Source of the DNA: Candidatus Binatia bacterium
GTDB lineage: Bacteria; Desulfobacterota; Binatia; UBA12015
Length of the DNA: 64,000 nucleotides
Assembly: GCA_029243485.1 (NCBI GenBank)
Contig: JAQWRY010000010.1
Span: 31,062 to 95,061, forward strand
Reading direction: 5' to 3'
The notes below the pieces were generated by a model. It made no database searches and was not told where the DNA came from. It worked only from the letters and a program-made list of their open reading frames with translations. The first letter of the stretch is position 1; the number at the start of each line of letters is the position of its first letter. A program made the translations under genes and the position numbers. Of the stretch, positions 51,637 to 62,642 are shown piece by piece.

Positions 51637-52104
51637 ATGGTGTCGAACAACAGGTCCGACGACGATCGATTCAACGTGCGGTACGACGTTCGCCACACTT
51701 GGCTTCCGCGTCTCGGTGATGACGCGAAGTTGAAGGCGCTCGTCGGGCGCATCATGTCTCAGCGATTGGACCGAAATCGTCCGCTCTGGGAGTTGTGGAT
51801 CGTCGAGGGGCTCCCGAACGGCCAGTGGGCGATGGTCACCCAAACGCATCACTGCATGATCGACGGCGTCTCGGGCGTCGACATCTCGACCGTCCTGATG
51901 CTGGTCGAGCCCGACGATTCGATCGAGGAGGCGCCCCCGTGGCGTCCGCGCAAAGCGCCGAGTGGTCTCACCCTGTTGACGGACGAAGCGAAGCGCGGCC
52001 TGCGGGCACCGTTGGACCTCTACGTGGGATCGATCGGCAGTGACTGGATCGCCCGGTGCCGGCTCGCCGAGGCCCAGCCGGAGTCAGTTCCCGGAGGCGG
52101 TTGA
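51637..52104 (+). pseudogene. N-terminal fragment of a wax ester synthase/DGAT
   Basis: The open frame contains NVRYDVRHTWLPRLGDDAKL, RIMSQRLDRNRPLWELWIVE and TQTHHCMIDGVSGVDISTVL, the catalytic HHxxxDG motif of WS/DGAT. It lacks the first ~50 residues and ends after about 155 codons, overlapping the end of the sensor kinase gene. The intact enzymes, of about 450 residues, make wax esters or triacylglycerol. Confidence 0.75.
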
Positions 52105-53883
52105 ACCCGCGGTTTCGGCGGCAAGCGGGACTCGGAACCAGAAGGTGCTGCCGGCGCCCGGAGCGCTCTCGAAGCCGACCTCGCCGCCCATCTGCTCGAC
52201 GAGGCGCTTCACGATGGCGAGCCCGAGTCCCGTTCCCCCGTAATTGCGAGCGATCGAGGGGCCGACCTGGGAGAACGATTCGAAGAGCTTCTCCTTCGCT
52301 TCGTCGGGGATCCCAATGCCGGTGTCGCGCACCTCGAAGTGCAGACGGTCTTTCGGTCCGCCGTTACGGCAGGCGTCGACGCGCACGGCGACCTCTCCGG
52401 TCTCGGTGAACTTCACGGCGTTGGCGACGAGGTTCAGCAAGATTTGTCGGATCCGGCCCACGTCTCCGAGGACCTGTTCGGGAACGCCTGGCTCGATCGT
52501 GCTGGTCAATGCCAGCTTTTTCTCGACGGCGGCGGTCGCGACGAGACCGAGGGTCTCGTCTACGACCCGGCGCAGTTCAAACGGCTCGCGCTCGAGTATG
52601 AGCTTCCCGGCTTCGATCTTCGAGAAGTCCAGGATGTCGTTGATGATGTTGAGGAGGTTGAGCGTCGCCGCCCGGGAGCGCTCGGCGCACTCGCGCTGCT
52701 CGTCTTGGAGATCGGAGTCGAGGAGAATTTCGGTCATGCCGAGGATGCCGTGGATTGGTGTCCGGATCTCGTGGCTCATCGTCGCGAGGAAGTCGCTCTT
52801 TGCGTCGTCGGCGGATTGTGCGAGGTCGCGCGCATCGGCAAGGGAGCGCGCGATGACGATGCTCTCCGTTCGGTCCTGCATTACGAGCATGTCGCCGACG
52901 AAGTGGCCGGAGCGCTCCTTGAGCGGCCAGGCGCGAAGCTCATACCAGCGGCGGTCGCCGAGGTTACCGCGCGCAATCTCGATCCCGGCCGATTCGAGCC
53001 GGCCCGTCTTGTCGTGCGCGAGCCGCAGCGCGTCGGGTCCTTCGGGAAGAATGTCGGCGAGGTCACAGCCGTTCACGAGCGACGTCGGGCGACCGAGAAA
53101 TCTCTCCGCGGCCGGATTCAGATCGACGACGCGGCCGCGGTGGTCGACGACGATCCAGCCGTCGCGCATCTGCTCGACGGCGATCCCCCGGGCGATCGGC
53201 GCGAGATCGAGAAAGCCGATACGCAGGAGGCTCCACGTGACGAGGACGGCGGCGAGGCCGAACGCGAATGGTGCGAGGTCGACGTCGGGCCACGGGCTGA
53301 GCCCGGTGGTGTAGGTCACGTTCGCGATCCAGGGGATCAGCGCTGCCGCGAGCAGTACGCGGGCTTGGCGTCTCATCAGCTTGGTGGAATGCGAAAGCCC
53401 GCGGATCACGGACCAGGTGGCGATCACGAAGACGACCGTGCTGTACCCGTAGGCGACCCAGTACCAAGGGCCGGGAGTGAGGCGGAGGTGGGGTGGGTCG
53501 AACTCGAGCCGGCTCCATTGGAGACCCCCCTCGAGCCCGTTGGTCCACACCGCGATGAGCGTGATCGCCGGGATCACCGCGAGACCAACGATCCAGCCGT
53601 TGGGCAGAGGGCGGCCTCGCAGGAACTTCGCGGTGAACATGAGCCAGCTGAGCGGCACCATCACGATGCCGATGTAGCCGATCTTGGTGCCGAGAAGTTT
53701 CCACCACGGCGTCCACGATGCGTTTTCCAGTCCGTATCCGAAGCACCAGATCGCGATTCCGATGATCTGCACTAAGAGGCCGGGCGCGCCGGGGGCTGTG
53801 CGCCTTCTCCAGACCGCCGTCGCCAATGGGATCATCGACGCAAGGGACAGCAGGTACAGGATGTTGAGGACGACGTTGCCCAA
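52084..53883 (-). CDS. 7TM-type sensor histidine kinase
   Basis: About 599 residues. Residues ~1-215 contain seven hydrophobic segments and match the histidine-kinase N-terminal 7TM domain; a PAS-like domain ([20 protein letters not shown]) follows; then HisKA with [19 protein letters not shown] and the ATPase domain with [22 protein letters not shown] and [15 protein letters not shown]. No receiver domain is attached. The start is unclear: TTG 53883 begins the first membrane helix, and the nearest ATG is at its end. No response regulator is adjacent; the nearest, at 60.3 kb, is decayed. Confidence 0.85.
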   Translation of the reverse strand: MGNVVLNILYLLSLASMIPLATAVWRRRTAPGAPGLLVQIIGIAIWCFGYGLENASWTPWWKLLGTKIGYIGIVMVPLSWLMFTAKFLRGRPLPNGWIVGLAVIPAITLIAVWTNGLEGGLQWSRLEFDPPHLRLTPGPWYWVAYGYSTVVFVIATWSVIRGLSHSTKLMRRQARVLLAAALIPWIANVTYTTGLSPWPDVDLAPFAFGLAAVLVTWSLLRIGFLDLAPIARGIAVEQMRDGWIVVDHRGRVVDLNPAAERFLGRPTSLVNGCDLADILPEGPDALRLAHDKTGRLESAGIEIARGNLGDRRWYELRAWPLKERSGHFVGDMLVMQDRTESIVIARSLADARDLAQSADDAKSDFLATMSHEIRTPIHGILGMTEILLDSDLQDEQRECAERSRAATLNLLNIINDILDFSKIEAGKLILEREPFELRRVVDETLGLVATAAVEKKLALTSTIEPGVPEQVLGDVGRIRQILLNLVANAVKFTETGEVAVRVDACRNGGPKDRLHFEVRDTGIGIPDEAKEKLFESFSQVGPSIARNYGGTGLGLAIVKRLVEQMGGEVGFESAPGAGSTFWFRVPLAAETAGSTASGN

Positions 53884-53948
53884 GACGCGATAGGCTACCC
53901 CATCTCGGTGGCCGGGGCGACCAATGCTCTCCGAAAGTCCCGGTTCGG

Positions 53949-54560
53949 TCAGCGCGGGGTGTGGGTGAGGAGCGTGCCGTGCACGCCGTTGTGGACGTTG
54001 CTGTGGTTCGTGATCGTGATTTGGGCCAGGAGGAGGTCCCAGCCAGTCGAGTTCACGTTCACCTTGGCGCCGCTGACGCAGGCCCCCCACCCTGGGCGGT
54101 ATGAAGCCGAACCGCTGGTAGTAATTCACGTGGTACTGCGTTCCGGGCGGCAGTCGCGTCTCGGAATCGAGATCGACATCCGAGCCGCCGCCGTGGGCGT
54201 CGGTGTGGGGTTCGGTGTCGGGGTGGGGATCGGTGTGGGCGTCGGAGTCGGAGTCGGATTCGGAGTTGGCGTGGGTGTCGGCGAGGCACACGAGGCACGC
54301 GTTTACGTCTATGCAGTCGGCGATGGGAATGGTCTCGCCGGGGCTCGTGCGATTGACGAAGCCGAGCGCCGCCGGGGCCGAGGCGCCACCCTGGACGCAC
54401 TTTTTCTGGGCGAGCGTGTCGAGATTCGTTTCGGCGCGAGAGATCTTCACGGGGCCGGGAATGGGAGCTGCGCGAGGTCGCTGTAGTCCACGCTCGCGGG
54501 AACCTTCCCGAGGCTCTTTCGACAAGAAGCGTCCTCCCTCGGGATTTGAGCGAAAGTCGG
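53949..54560 (-). pseudogene. Secreted Cys-rich protein gene with Pro-Thr linker, frameshifted
   Basis: The minus strand contains ASCRKSLGKVPASVDYSDLA, QKKCVQGGASAPAALGF, ADCIDVNACLVCLAD, then in another frame a (PT)n linker of about 34 residues (54188-54290), then LPPGTQYHVNYYQRFGF and ACVSGAKVNVNSTGWDLLLA with GVHGTLLTHTPR before the stop at 53949. At least two frame changes separate these parts. The Cys pattern resembles the modules at 4077 and 43476. Its 5' end runs toward the divergent glycosyltransferase start. Confidence 0.55.
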
Positions 54561-54620
54561 TCGTACGCCGGCCGGAAGGTGGCGATTGGGCGTCGAGCCC
54601 CTTGGTGGTAGGCCAGACGC

Positions 54621-56039
54621 GTGGAGCGACGATCCCGGGCCCTGGCGGCGCTCTCTTTCGGCTCGCTCTTTGTTCTGAAGCTGCCGCTGCTGGCGCTTCC
54701 GTATCACTGGGACGAGGCCGGCGCGTATGTTTCGCGCGCGCTCTGGCTCGCCGATTCGGGGCTTCACCGCGCTTTGCCCGGACTCCATCCGCCGACCCAG
54801 TTCTTCGGTCATCCACCGGGGCTCTATCTGCTACTGGCGTCGGCCTACCGGCTCTTCGGACATAGCATCTGGCTGACCCATCTCGTGGCCGTGACTCTCG
54901 GAGCGACGACCCTCTATCTAACGTTCCGCGTCGGTGAGCGGATCGGAGGTTCTGCCGCGGCATTCGTTTCGGCGTTGTTCCTGCTGCTGAATCCGCTGTT
55001 CTTCGCCCAGGCCGGATTGATGCACGGAGACATGGCCGTCGCCGCGCTCGGACTCGCCGCGACCCTCTTCTATCTCGAGGAGCGGCGGCTGCCGTACTTC
55101 GTCTCCGCCGTTGCGCTTTTGCTCGCGAAGGAAACCGGCCTCGGCATCGTGGTCGGCATTGCGGTGTACCACGCACTCGTTCGATCCGACCGGCCTCGGC
55201 ATTTGCGGGAAGCGGTCGTGCTGGCGACACCCGGGCTCATGCTCGCCGCGTTCTTCGCGGCGTCGTGGATCACGACCGGTCGGCTCCTGAACAACTCGTA
55301 CTTCGACACAAACACGCTCGTAACGCTCTCGTTCGAAAAGGTGCGGTGGGTTTCTCGTTGGCTCTTCGTCGAGCAAGGGCGATGGATTCTGACGGCGTGC
55401 ACGGTCGTCGCCTTGACGTTCGGACGACGGGAGTACCGATTCCGCGAACTTCCGCTGCTGGCACTTGTGGTGATCCCTTTCTGGGCGGCGTTCGGCGCCT
55501 TGTACGTTCTCCCGCGGTATCTCCTTCCTGCCTTCCCTTTCCTGTCGGTGGCGGCGGGCCTGGGGGTGGTCGCGCTTGGCCGAAGGTGGAAGCTCGTGCC
55601 GGTCGTGGCCGTCATCGCGGCAGGAGCGTCGTTCGCGCTCACGATTGACGGCACGCGCGAGGGCTCGGGGTCCTACGAAAACAACCTCGAGTACGTCGAT
55701 GTGGTCGAGACGCACCGGGAGCTGGCGGCGTGGCTCGAGGCCCATCACCAAGGTGCGGTGATCGCAGCCGGATGGCCGCTCGGCCAAGTGCTGCGCGAGC
55801 CCAGGCTCGGATACGTTTCGGTCCCCCTCAATTCCGCATCGACGCATCAGCATCCGGAGATCCTCGCCTGGACTGCGCAGGGGGACGCATTCACGCAGAG
55901 TTTAGTCGCACGCGCCGAAGGCGAGCGGTGGGAGATCCTGGAGCGCTTCGAGAACGGCGGAAAGGTTGCGGCGGCGTTCGGTCGACCCGCGCGCCGACCG
56001 GTCCGTCGGCACCTCCCAGAGAAGGGCACCGTGCGCTAG
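54621..56039 (+). CDS. GT-C family membrane glycosyltransferase (PMT/ArnT-like)
   Basis: A 472-residue membrane protein with about ten transmembrane helices. The first periplasmic loop has YHWDEAGAYVSRAL with Asp31-Glu32, the GT-C acidic site. QFFGHPPGLYLLLASAYRLF and LLAKETGLGIVV follow, and a soluble C-terminus of ~110 residues ends the protein. Such enzymes use polyprenyl-phosphate sugars to modify lipids or proteins in the periplasm. The start is GTG 54621. It may be co-transcribed with the Coq4 gene 9 bases downstream. Confidence 0.85.
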   Translation: MERRSRALAALSFGSLFVLKLPLLALPYHWDEAGAYVSRALWLADSGLHRALPGLHPPTQFFGHPPGLYLLLASAYRLFGHSIWLTHLVAVTLGATTLYLTFRVGERIGGSAAAFVSALFLLLNPLFFAQAGLMHGDMAVAALGLAATLFYLEERRLPYFVSAVALLLAKETGLGIVVGIAVYHALVRSDRPRHLREAVVLATPGLMLAAFFAASWITTGRLLNNSYFDTNTLVTLSFEKVRWVSRWLFVEQGRWILTACTVVALTFGRREYRFRELPLLALVVIPFWAAFGALYVLPRYLLPAFPFLSVAAGLGVVALGRRWKLVPVVAVIAAGASFALTIDGTREGSGSYENNLEYVDVVETHRELAAWLEAHHQGAVIAAGWPLGQVLREPRLGYVSVPLNSASTHQHPEILAWTAQGDAFTQSLVARAEGERWEILERFENGGKVAAAFGRPARRPVRRHLPEKGTVR

Positions 56040-56048
56040 GCTCCTGTC

Positions 56049-56711
56049 ATGGAATCTCCAAAGCTAGATCCGGAATTGGTGCAGGGGCTTCTCGATTCCC
56101 TTGCGAGTTGGGACCCGCGTGCGTCCGTTCCGCTCGCACTCACCTACATGCGCGTCGGCGATGAGGAGGCCCTGAAGGGCTTCGATGCGATGGCGCTCGC
56201 GAACCCGAGCACGCCGGAGATGCTGCAGGACCGTTACCTCAGTCCCGCGCCGGACGTCGCGTACCTCGCGACGCTGCCGGACGGTACGCTCGGCAGGGAG
56301 TTCGAGCGGTATCTGACCGAAAACGGGCTCGATGCGAATCTTCTACGTGAATCCGCGTTCATTCCGGCGCACCGCGAGCGCGGCGACGACGTCGGCTACC
56401 TCGCGGAGCGAGGCTTCCAGCTCCACGATCTGTTCCACGTCCTGACGGGCTTCGACACGACGCCGCTCGGCGAGGTCCGCGTGGTGAGTTTCACCGTCGC
56501 GCAGACCCCCGCGCCGTATCCCGCGATGATCATAGCGAGTCGTCCGTTGCAGATGGTCCTGTACAAACCCGAGCTCCTACCCGTCGTGATGGACGCGATC
56601 ACCGAAGGTTGGGCTCTCGGCCGCAAGGCTAAATCTTTGCTGCCGGTTCACTGGGAAGACCACTGGGAGCGGCCCCTGGCCGAGCTTCGGGCCGAGTACG
56701 ACCTGGCATAG
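56049..56711 (+). CDS. Coq4-like protein
   Basis: A 220-residue Coq4 family member. The metal-binding signature is QLHDLFHVLTGFDTTPLGE with His126, Asp127, His130 and Glu142 in the HDxxH-x11-E arrangement. Eukaryotic COQ4 is required for coenzyme Q synthesis, where it has been linked to oxidative decarboxylation; bacterial homologues are scattered and mostly unstudied. The C-terminal EGWALGRKAKSLLPVHWEDH is typical. It follows the glycosyltransferase gene closely. No other ubiquinone gene is in the window. Confidence 0.88.
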   Translation: MESPKLDPELVQGLLDSLASWDPRASVPLALTYMRVGDEEALKGFDAMALANPSTPEMLQDRYLSPAPDVAYLATLPDGTLGREFERYLTENGLDANLLRESAFIPAHRERGDDVGYLAERGFQLHDLFHVLTGFDTTPLGEVRVVSFTVAQTPAPYPAMIIASRPLQMVLYKPELLPVVMDAITEGWALGRKAKSLLPVHWEDHWERPLAELRAEYDLA

Positions 56712-56821
56712 GGGAGCCAGCGGCGGGTCGAGGGCGGACCACTTCAGAAGGGGGTTAAATTCGGGCTTGAATGCGTAGTATGGCTACGTGCTGTGTAACC
56801 AGGAACGAGAGGGGTGAGCCC

Positions 56822-58048
56822 ATGTCGACCGCAGACCGCTGTCCGACCCGCCCCGAGACCGATACATGGAATGTCGCGCAGAACTTCGACTCGACGTTCT
56901 GCTGGGAGTACGACGACGGCCGCGACAACCTGCTGAGCCTCTACGAGAAGGGCAAGAAGCTCCAGTGGAATGCCGCCGATCGCATAGATTGGTCGCAGGA
57001 GCTCGACGAGCACAATCCCGGGGGTCTGCCCGACGAGGTGCTCGGCATCTACGGCACTGACATCTGGGACCGCCTCGACGAGGCGGGCCGCACGAACGTG
57101 CGTCGCCATTTCCAGGCGTGGCAGATCTCGCAGTTCCTGCACGGCGAACAGGGCGCGCTCGTCTGCACCGCCAAGATCGTTCAGCAGGTACCGAACATGG
57201 ACGCCAAGTTCTACGCGTCGACGCAGGTGGTCGACGAGGCACGCCACGTCGCGTTCGGGCGCCTCGCGCTACGCGACTACTACCCCCACCTCACGGACAA
57301 AGAGCGCGACGAGCGCGAGGAGTTTGTGGTCGAAGGCTCCTACCTCCTGCGGGATCGTTTCCTCGGAGAGGAAGTCTGGGAGACGCTCGGGTTGCCCGTT
57401 AGGGAGTGCAAGGCGGCGACGGAACGTTCGGAGTTCATGAGTCAGTATCGCTCGGCTCTGTTCAGCCGGATCGTTCCGACCATCAAGGACATCGGCCTGT
57501 GGGGCCCCCGAGTTCGGAAGGCTTACGCGGACATGGGGGTTCTGGGCTTCGCCGATACGAATGTCGAAGAGCTCGGTCGGAACGACGAGGAGGTTGCACT
57601 GCAGTTCGACGAGCGTCATCGGAACGTGGAGGAGGTCGCCGCGGTCGGGCGCGAAGCGATTCGGTACTACATCCGCGAGGGGCTCCTGCCGGAGCCGGAG
57701 CGGCCGGCGCGCAACGTCGCCTGGTACGACGAGTCCTTCGTCGAGAAGATTCGCTTCATCAAGGAGCTGCAGGAGAAACGATACCTGCCGCTGAATGTGA
57801 TCGGGCGCCTGCTCGCGAGCGACGGCGATTCGTCGCGGGCTGAGGTCGAGGCACTGTTGGATCTCGACGGGAAGCTCTTCCCGCAGGTCGAGGGTAGCCC
57901 GAAGCTGGAAGGCGAGCGCCTCGTCGTGGTCGCCCGCCGTTCTCGAGCTTTGGGGGGAAATCTGGAAGGCTGGGTACAGTCCGGACGCGGGCTTCCCGTC
58001 CGAACAGATCGGTCTGTACGTCGACATGGTGGAGTGGCTCGCACGTGA
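56822..58048 (+). CDS. Ferritin-like diiron-type domain fused to a MerR-type HTH (3' end frameshifted)
   Basis: A 408-residue frame. Residues ~20-265 are a ferritin-like domain with Glu109 and the ExxH pair Glu139/His142 (VVDEARHVAFGRLALRDY); the second half has SALFSRIVPTIKDIGLWGPR. From ~268 a MerR HTH follows: GREAIRYYIREGLLPEPERP, then FVEKIRFIKELQEKRYLPLN and VIGRLL. At a G6 run near 57955 the MerR similarity moves into the next frame, so the last ~30 residues are out of frame. The ATG at 56822 follows GAGAGGGG. The fusion may come from a deletion joining two genes. Confidence 0.7.
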   Translation: MSTADRCPTRPETDTWNVAQNFDSTFCWEYDDGRDNLLSLYEKGKKLQWNAADRIDWSQELDEHNPGGLPDEVLGIYGTDIWDRLDEAGRTNVRRHFQAWQISQFLHGEQGALVCTAKIVQQVPNMDAKFYASTQVVDEARHVAFGRLALRDYYPHLTDKERDEREEFVVEGSYLLRDRFLGEEVWETLGLPVRECKAATERSEFMSQYRSALFSRIVPTIKDIGLWGPRVRKAYADMGVLGFADTNVEELGRNDEEVALQFDERHRNVEEVAAVGREAIRYYIREGLLPEPERPARNVAWYDESFVEKIRFIKELQEKRYLPLNVIGRLLASDGDSSRAEVEALLDLDGKLFPQVEGSPKLEGERLVVVARRSRALGGNLEGWVQSGRGLPVRTDRSVRRHGGVART

Positions 58049-58253
58049 GGAGCTCCGCATGTTCGCGCGTGGGGTCACCGGACGCGTCGAAGGAGACGCG
58101 GCCGTACAGATGGCGGAGCACGGGATCGATCTCGTGAACAAGATAATCAGCCTGCTGCGGAAGAACACGCTCCTTCGTCTGATCGCCGAAGGCGATGTGG
58201 TGGGTAAAGACGGGTCGAAGCCGGCTCGCCGCGGACCGCTTCGGCGGAGTTGA
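57945..58253 (+). pseudogene. Frameshifted C-terminal part of the MerR-type regulator
   Basis: In the frame next to the fusion gene the sequence reads AGYSPDAGFPSEQIGLYVDM and VEWLAREELRMFARGVTGRV, then KIISLLRKNTLLRLIAEGDV to a stop at 58251. It continues the effector part of the MerR regulator after the G6 run near 57955. If the run is miscalled, the fusion protein would extend to 58253. Its stop overlaps the AlkB start (TTGA). Confidence 0.6.
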
Positions 58254-58887
58254 GCCGGGACGCTTTGGCCGAGCCCACGTTGCCGTTTGCGCCGTCGCTC
58301 CGCGATCACGATCTCGCCGGCGGCCATCTGCGAATCTGGTCGTCCTTCTTCGAGCCGCCGCGGGCGAGCGAGATGCTGGATCGCCTCTGGCATGAGGTCG
58401 AGTGGTCGCAGCATCACGTGCGAATTGCCGGTCGGCGAGTGCCCTGTCCCCGGCTCTCGGCCTGGTACGGCGTCGACGGCGCGCACTACGCGTACTCGGG
58501 TCACACCTACCTTCCACTACCCTTTTCGCCTTTGCTGAATGAGATTCGCCGCGAGGTGGAGTCGGCCACCGGGCATCCGTTCAACTCGGTGCTTCTGAAC
58601 GCCTACCGCGACGGTAGGGACTCCATGGGCTGGCACAGTGATGACGAGCCGGAGCTCGGCGTGCGGCCGGTGATCGCCTCTGTGAGCCTCGGGGCGACGC
58701 GGCGGTTCCGCCTGCGGCACCGTCGGCAAGACCTCGACCCGGTAGCGCTCGATCTCGAGCACGGATCGCTTCTCGTGATGGATGGCGATACGCAGGCCCA
58801 CTGGCACCACGCGGTTCCGAAGACGCGACGGCTCGTGGAGCTACGCGTGAATCTGACGTTTCGCAGGATTCGGAACGAGGGGGCGTT

Positions 58888-58891
<4 letters not shown>
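58250..58891 (+). CDS. AlkB-type 2-oxoglutarate/Fe(II) dioxygenase
   Basis: A 213-residue AlkB homologue. The iron ligands are His129 and Asp131 (GWHSDDEPELG) and His187 (WHHAVPKT); 2-oxoglutarate anchors are Arg199 and Arg205 in ELRVNLTFRR. It belongs to the AlkBH2/3-like group that repairs alkylated DNA or RNA bases by oxidative demethylation. The TTG at 58250 overlaps the upstream stop; an internal start is possible but would remove a family-typical N-terminus. The sugar porter start overlaps its stop by four bases. Confidence 0.9.
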
Positions 58892-60291
<1,400 letters not shown>

Positions 60292-60321
60292 CGTTCACAG
60301 GCCCTCGGGTGTTGGCCGGGG

Positions 60322-61215
60322 CTACTCGATCTCGTAGCGCTTGAGCTTGTCGTAGAGCGTACGCAGGCCGATGCCGAGTCGCTCGGCGGCCTGTTTTCGG
60401 TTGCCGTCGCTGCTTGCGAGGACTACGTCGACGGCAGCCGGCGAGAGCGCCGGAGTCGGGACGCCGAGCTCCGATGCGATGCGTGGGAGGAGGGCGTTGG
60501 TAGGCGGGAGGATGTCCTCGCGCCGTTCGCGCAAGGGGGGCAGCCGGACCGGAAAGACCGAGAGGCGGTGATAGAGGTCTTCGCGGAACGTTCCTTGTTG
60601 CATCATTGACGTGGAGATTGCGGTTCGTCGCGGCGATCCAGCGGACGTCGACCCGGATCGTTCGACTACCGCCGACGCGTTCGAAGCTCCGGTTCTCGAG
60701 GACGCGGAGAAGAGCCGCTTGGAGGTCCGGTTTCAGTTCGCCGATCTCGTCGAGAAAGAAGGTGCCGCCGTCGGCCAGTTCGATTCGACCGCGCCGGCGT
60801 TCGACGGCGCCCGTAAACGCGCCCTTCTCGTGGCCGAACAGCTCGCTTTCGAGGACACTCTCGGGCAGCGCGCGGGCCGCGACTTCCTTCCCGGTCCCGC
60901 TTTCTCCCTGCAGCAAAACGGTCGACGCAGTGCGTGCGACTTTCCGGAGCGCGGACTCGACTGGTTTCATCACCTTGGAGCCGAACGAGAGCTTGATGCC
61001 TGCGGGCTCCTGCTCACGCGAGGCTGCCTCTCTTCCGTCGAGGAGGGCGCGTCGTTCGAGGGCGCGTTTCACGACGAGGCGAAGCTCGGCCGGGCCGCTG
61101 GTGGGTTTCTGCAGATACTCGTAGGCGCCCAGTTTCATCGCCTCGATCGCGCTGTCGACGGTGCCGTGCGCGGTGCGCACGATGACTTCGACCTCGGGCC
61201 ATGGTAGCTCCTACG
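60322..61215 (-). pseudogene. Sigma-54 response regulator gene, truncated with frameshift and internal deletions
   Basis: The gene begins inside the receiver domain ([29 protein letters not shown]); the phosphoacceptor part is missing. The AAA+ domain has [16 protein letters not shown], then [15 protein letters not shown], but about 20 residues between them are deleted. Near 60600 the frame changes to [20 protein letters not shown]. The WPGNVREL segment is absent and the Fis-type HTH ([20 protein letters not shown]) ends the gene. It would need three repairs to function. Confidence 0.75.
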
Positions 61216-61391
61216 GAATCACGACCTCGAACTCGGCGCTCCGAGACGGAGATCGGTTCTGGTACACGCGCACGCTCGGCCCGAACCAGCGGGCTCAGGT
61301 GGAGGCCACGCTGCTCTCCGACATCATTCGGCGCAACACCGACGTCGGTGACGAGTTGGCCGACGACGTGTTCCGCGTTCCTGCACCCTGA
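61209..61391 (+). pseudogene. C-terminal fragment resembling an animal-type heme peroxidase
   Basis: A plus-strand frame reads ALRDGDRFWYTRTLGPNQRA, then ATLLSDIIRRNTDVGDELAD and DVFRVPAP before a stop at 61389. This resembles the C-terminal end of bacterial members of the animal heme peroxidase family (the DGDRFWY segment near the distal end). No upstream part exists; the fragment abuts the truncated receiver domain on the other strand, marking a recombination junction near 61200. Confidence 0.55.
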
Positions 61392-61474
61392 TCGACGACC
61401 GACAGGAAGGGTGTTCGATGAACCCGATTCGGATTCTCCGGGTCGGGTTCGTCGCGCCCGAAGCGGTGGGGGAC

Positions 61475-62569
61475 TCAGTCGGCGGTCGGTCGGAACGCGT
61501 CGATGAGTTCTTTGCAGTACTGCACGACGGCGGCGACCTTGTGCGGTGACGTCTTGCCCATTCGCGTTACGATCAGGTCGAGCTTGGGGCTGATCAGAAC
61601 CCGCTGCCCGCCCATGCCGCTGCAGTAGAAGATCCCGAGGCTGCCGGGGATCGTCCAGAAGTGGGCACCGTACGTTCCGTCAGATTGCAGTGTCGGCGTC
61701 CGGCAGTAGTCGGCCCAACCTGCAGGAAGAATCCGTCGTCCGTCCCATTCCCCGTCGCGCAGGAACAAGTATCCGAACCGCGCGAAGTCACGGATGCTGC
61801 AGTAGCAAGTCGCCGAGCCGATGAAGTTGCCGGCCGCGTCGAACTTCGGGTCGGCGGTCGTCATGCCGAGCGGCTCGAAGAGCTCCTCGCGCATGAACTC
61901 GAGCATCTCCGCTTCGCCGCCACCGATCGTTTCACGGACCAACCGTGAGAGGAGGTTGCTGGCGCCGCTGTTGTAGTTCCAGCGTTCCTCAGGTGGCGCG
62001 AGATACGGGAGCGTCGAAGCGAAGCCGGCCGTGTCGTTCTTGCCGGCACCGAACAGCATCGGGATCACGTCGGATTCGTTCTCGTCGTAGTAGCGCACTG
62101 AGCCGCCCCCCAGGTGCTCCGCCTCGCGGAACCGCAGTCCGTCTACCATGCGCAACATCTGGTCGATCGTAATCCGGCTGCGAGGGTCGCCCGCGCTCCA
62201 TTCCTTCACCGAGATCGGCTTCGAGATGTCGAGCTTGCCCTGACGAACCAGGATTCCGATGAGGCTGTTCGTGATGCTCTTCGCCATCGACCATGAGAGG
62301 AATGCGTCGTCGGGAGACACGCTCGGCGAGTATCGCTCCGCGACGATTGCGCCGTGCTGCACCACGACGACACCGTAGGTGAGTTCGAGGTCGTCGGGCC
62401 CCGGGTCGGTGAAGGCGTGGTCGAGCAGTCGGTCCAGCGAGGCGCGGTCCACTCTCGGATCCAACTCGTCGCGCGGCCACTCCTGCGTGGGCCAGGCGAG
62501 TCCCTCGGGATGCGGAGGGAGTGGGAGGAGGGTCGGCTTCTTGGCGGGCTGCGCACCGAATTGCGACAT
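61475..62569 (-). CDS. Class C beta-lactamase-type serine hydrolase
   Basis: A 364-residue serine hydrolase. The nucleophile motif is SWSMAKS with Ser94 and Lys97, the second motif is RWNYNSGASN with Tyr, and the third is GMGGQ near the end. The family includes esterases, DD-peptidases and 6-aminohexanoate-type hydrolases. No signal peptide is visible, so it is probably cytoplasmic; esters or amides are the likely substrates. ATG 62569 gives MSQFGAQPAKK. It is monocistronic. Confidence 0.9.
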   Translation of the reverse strand: MSQFGAQPAKKPTLLPLPPHPEGLAWPTQEWPRDELDPRVDRASLDRLLDHAFTDPGPDDLELTYGVVVVQHGAIVAERYSPSVSPDDAFLSWSMAKSITNSLIGILVRQGKLDISKPISVKEWSAGDPRSRITIDQMLRMVDGLRFREAEHLGGGSVRYYDENESDVIPMLFGAGKNDTAGFASTLPYLAPPEERWNYNSGASNLLSRLVRETIGGGEAEMLEFMREELFEPLGMTTADPKFDAAGNFIGSATCYCSIRDFARFGYLFLRDGEWDGRRILPAGWADYCRTPTLQSDGTYGAHFWTIPGSLGIFYCSGMGGQRVLISPKLDLIVTRMGKTSPHKVAAVVQYCKELIDAFRPTAD

Positions 62570-62642
62570 GCGTCGACGATAGGCCGAGGCCCGTCCAAGA
62601 TTCAAATCGGGTGATGGCGATGGGCTCGGCGGCGCGAGCCCT

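Noticed and set aside
54188..54290. GGTGTCGGNGT-type tandem repeat, possible minisatellite or CRISPR-like
   Set aside because: On the minus strand it encodes a Pro-Thr linker of a secreted protein; unit length and lack of spacers exclude CRISPR.
53884..55230. Continuous open frame upstream of the sensor kinase, as if a 1048-residue protein
   Set aside because: It crosses the Cys-rich remnant and the divergent glycosyltransferase gene; only the part after about 53883 shows kinase domains.
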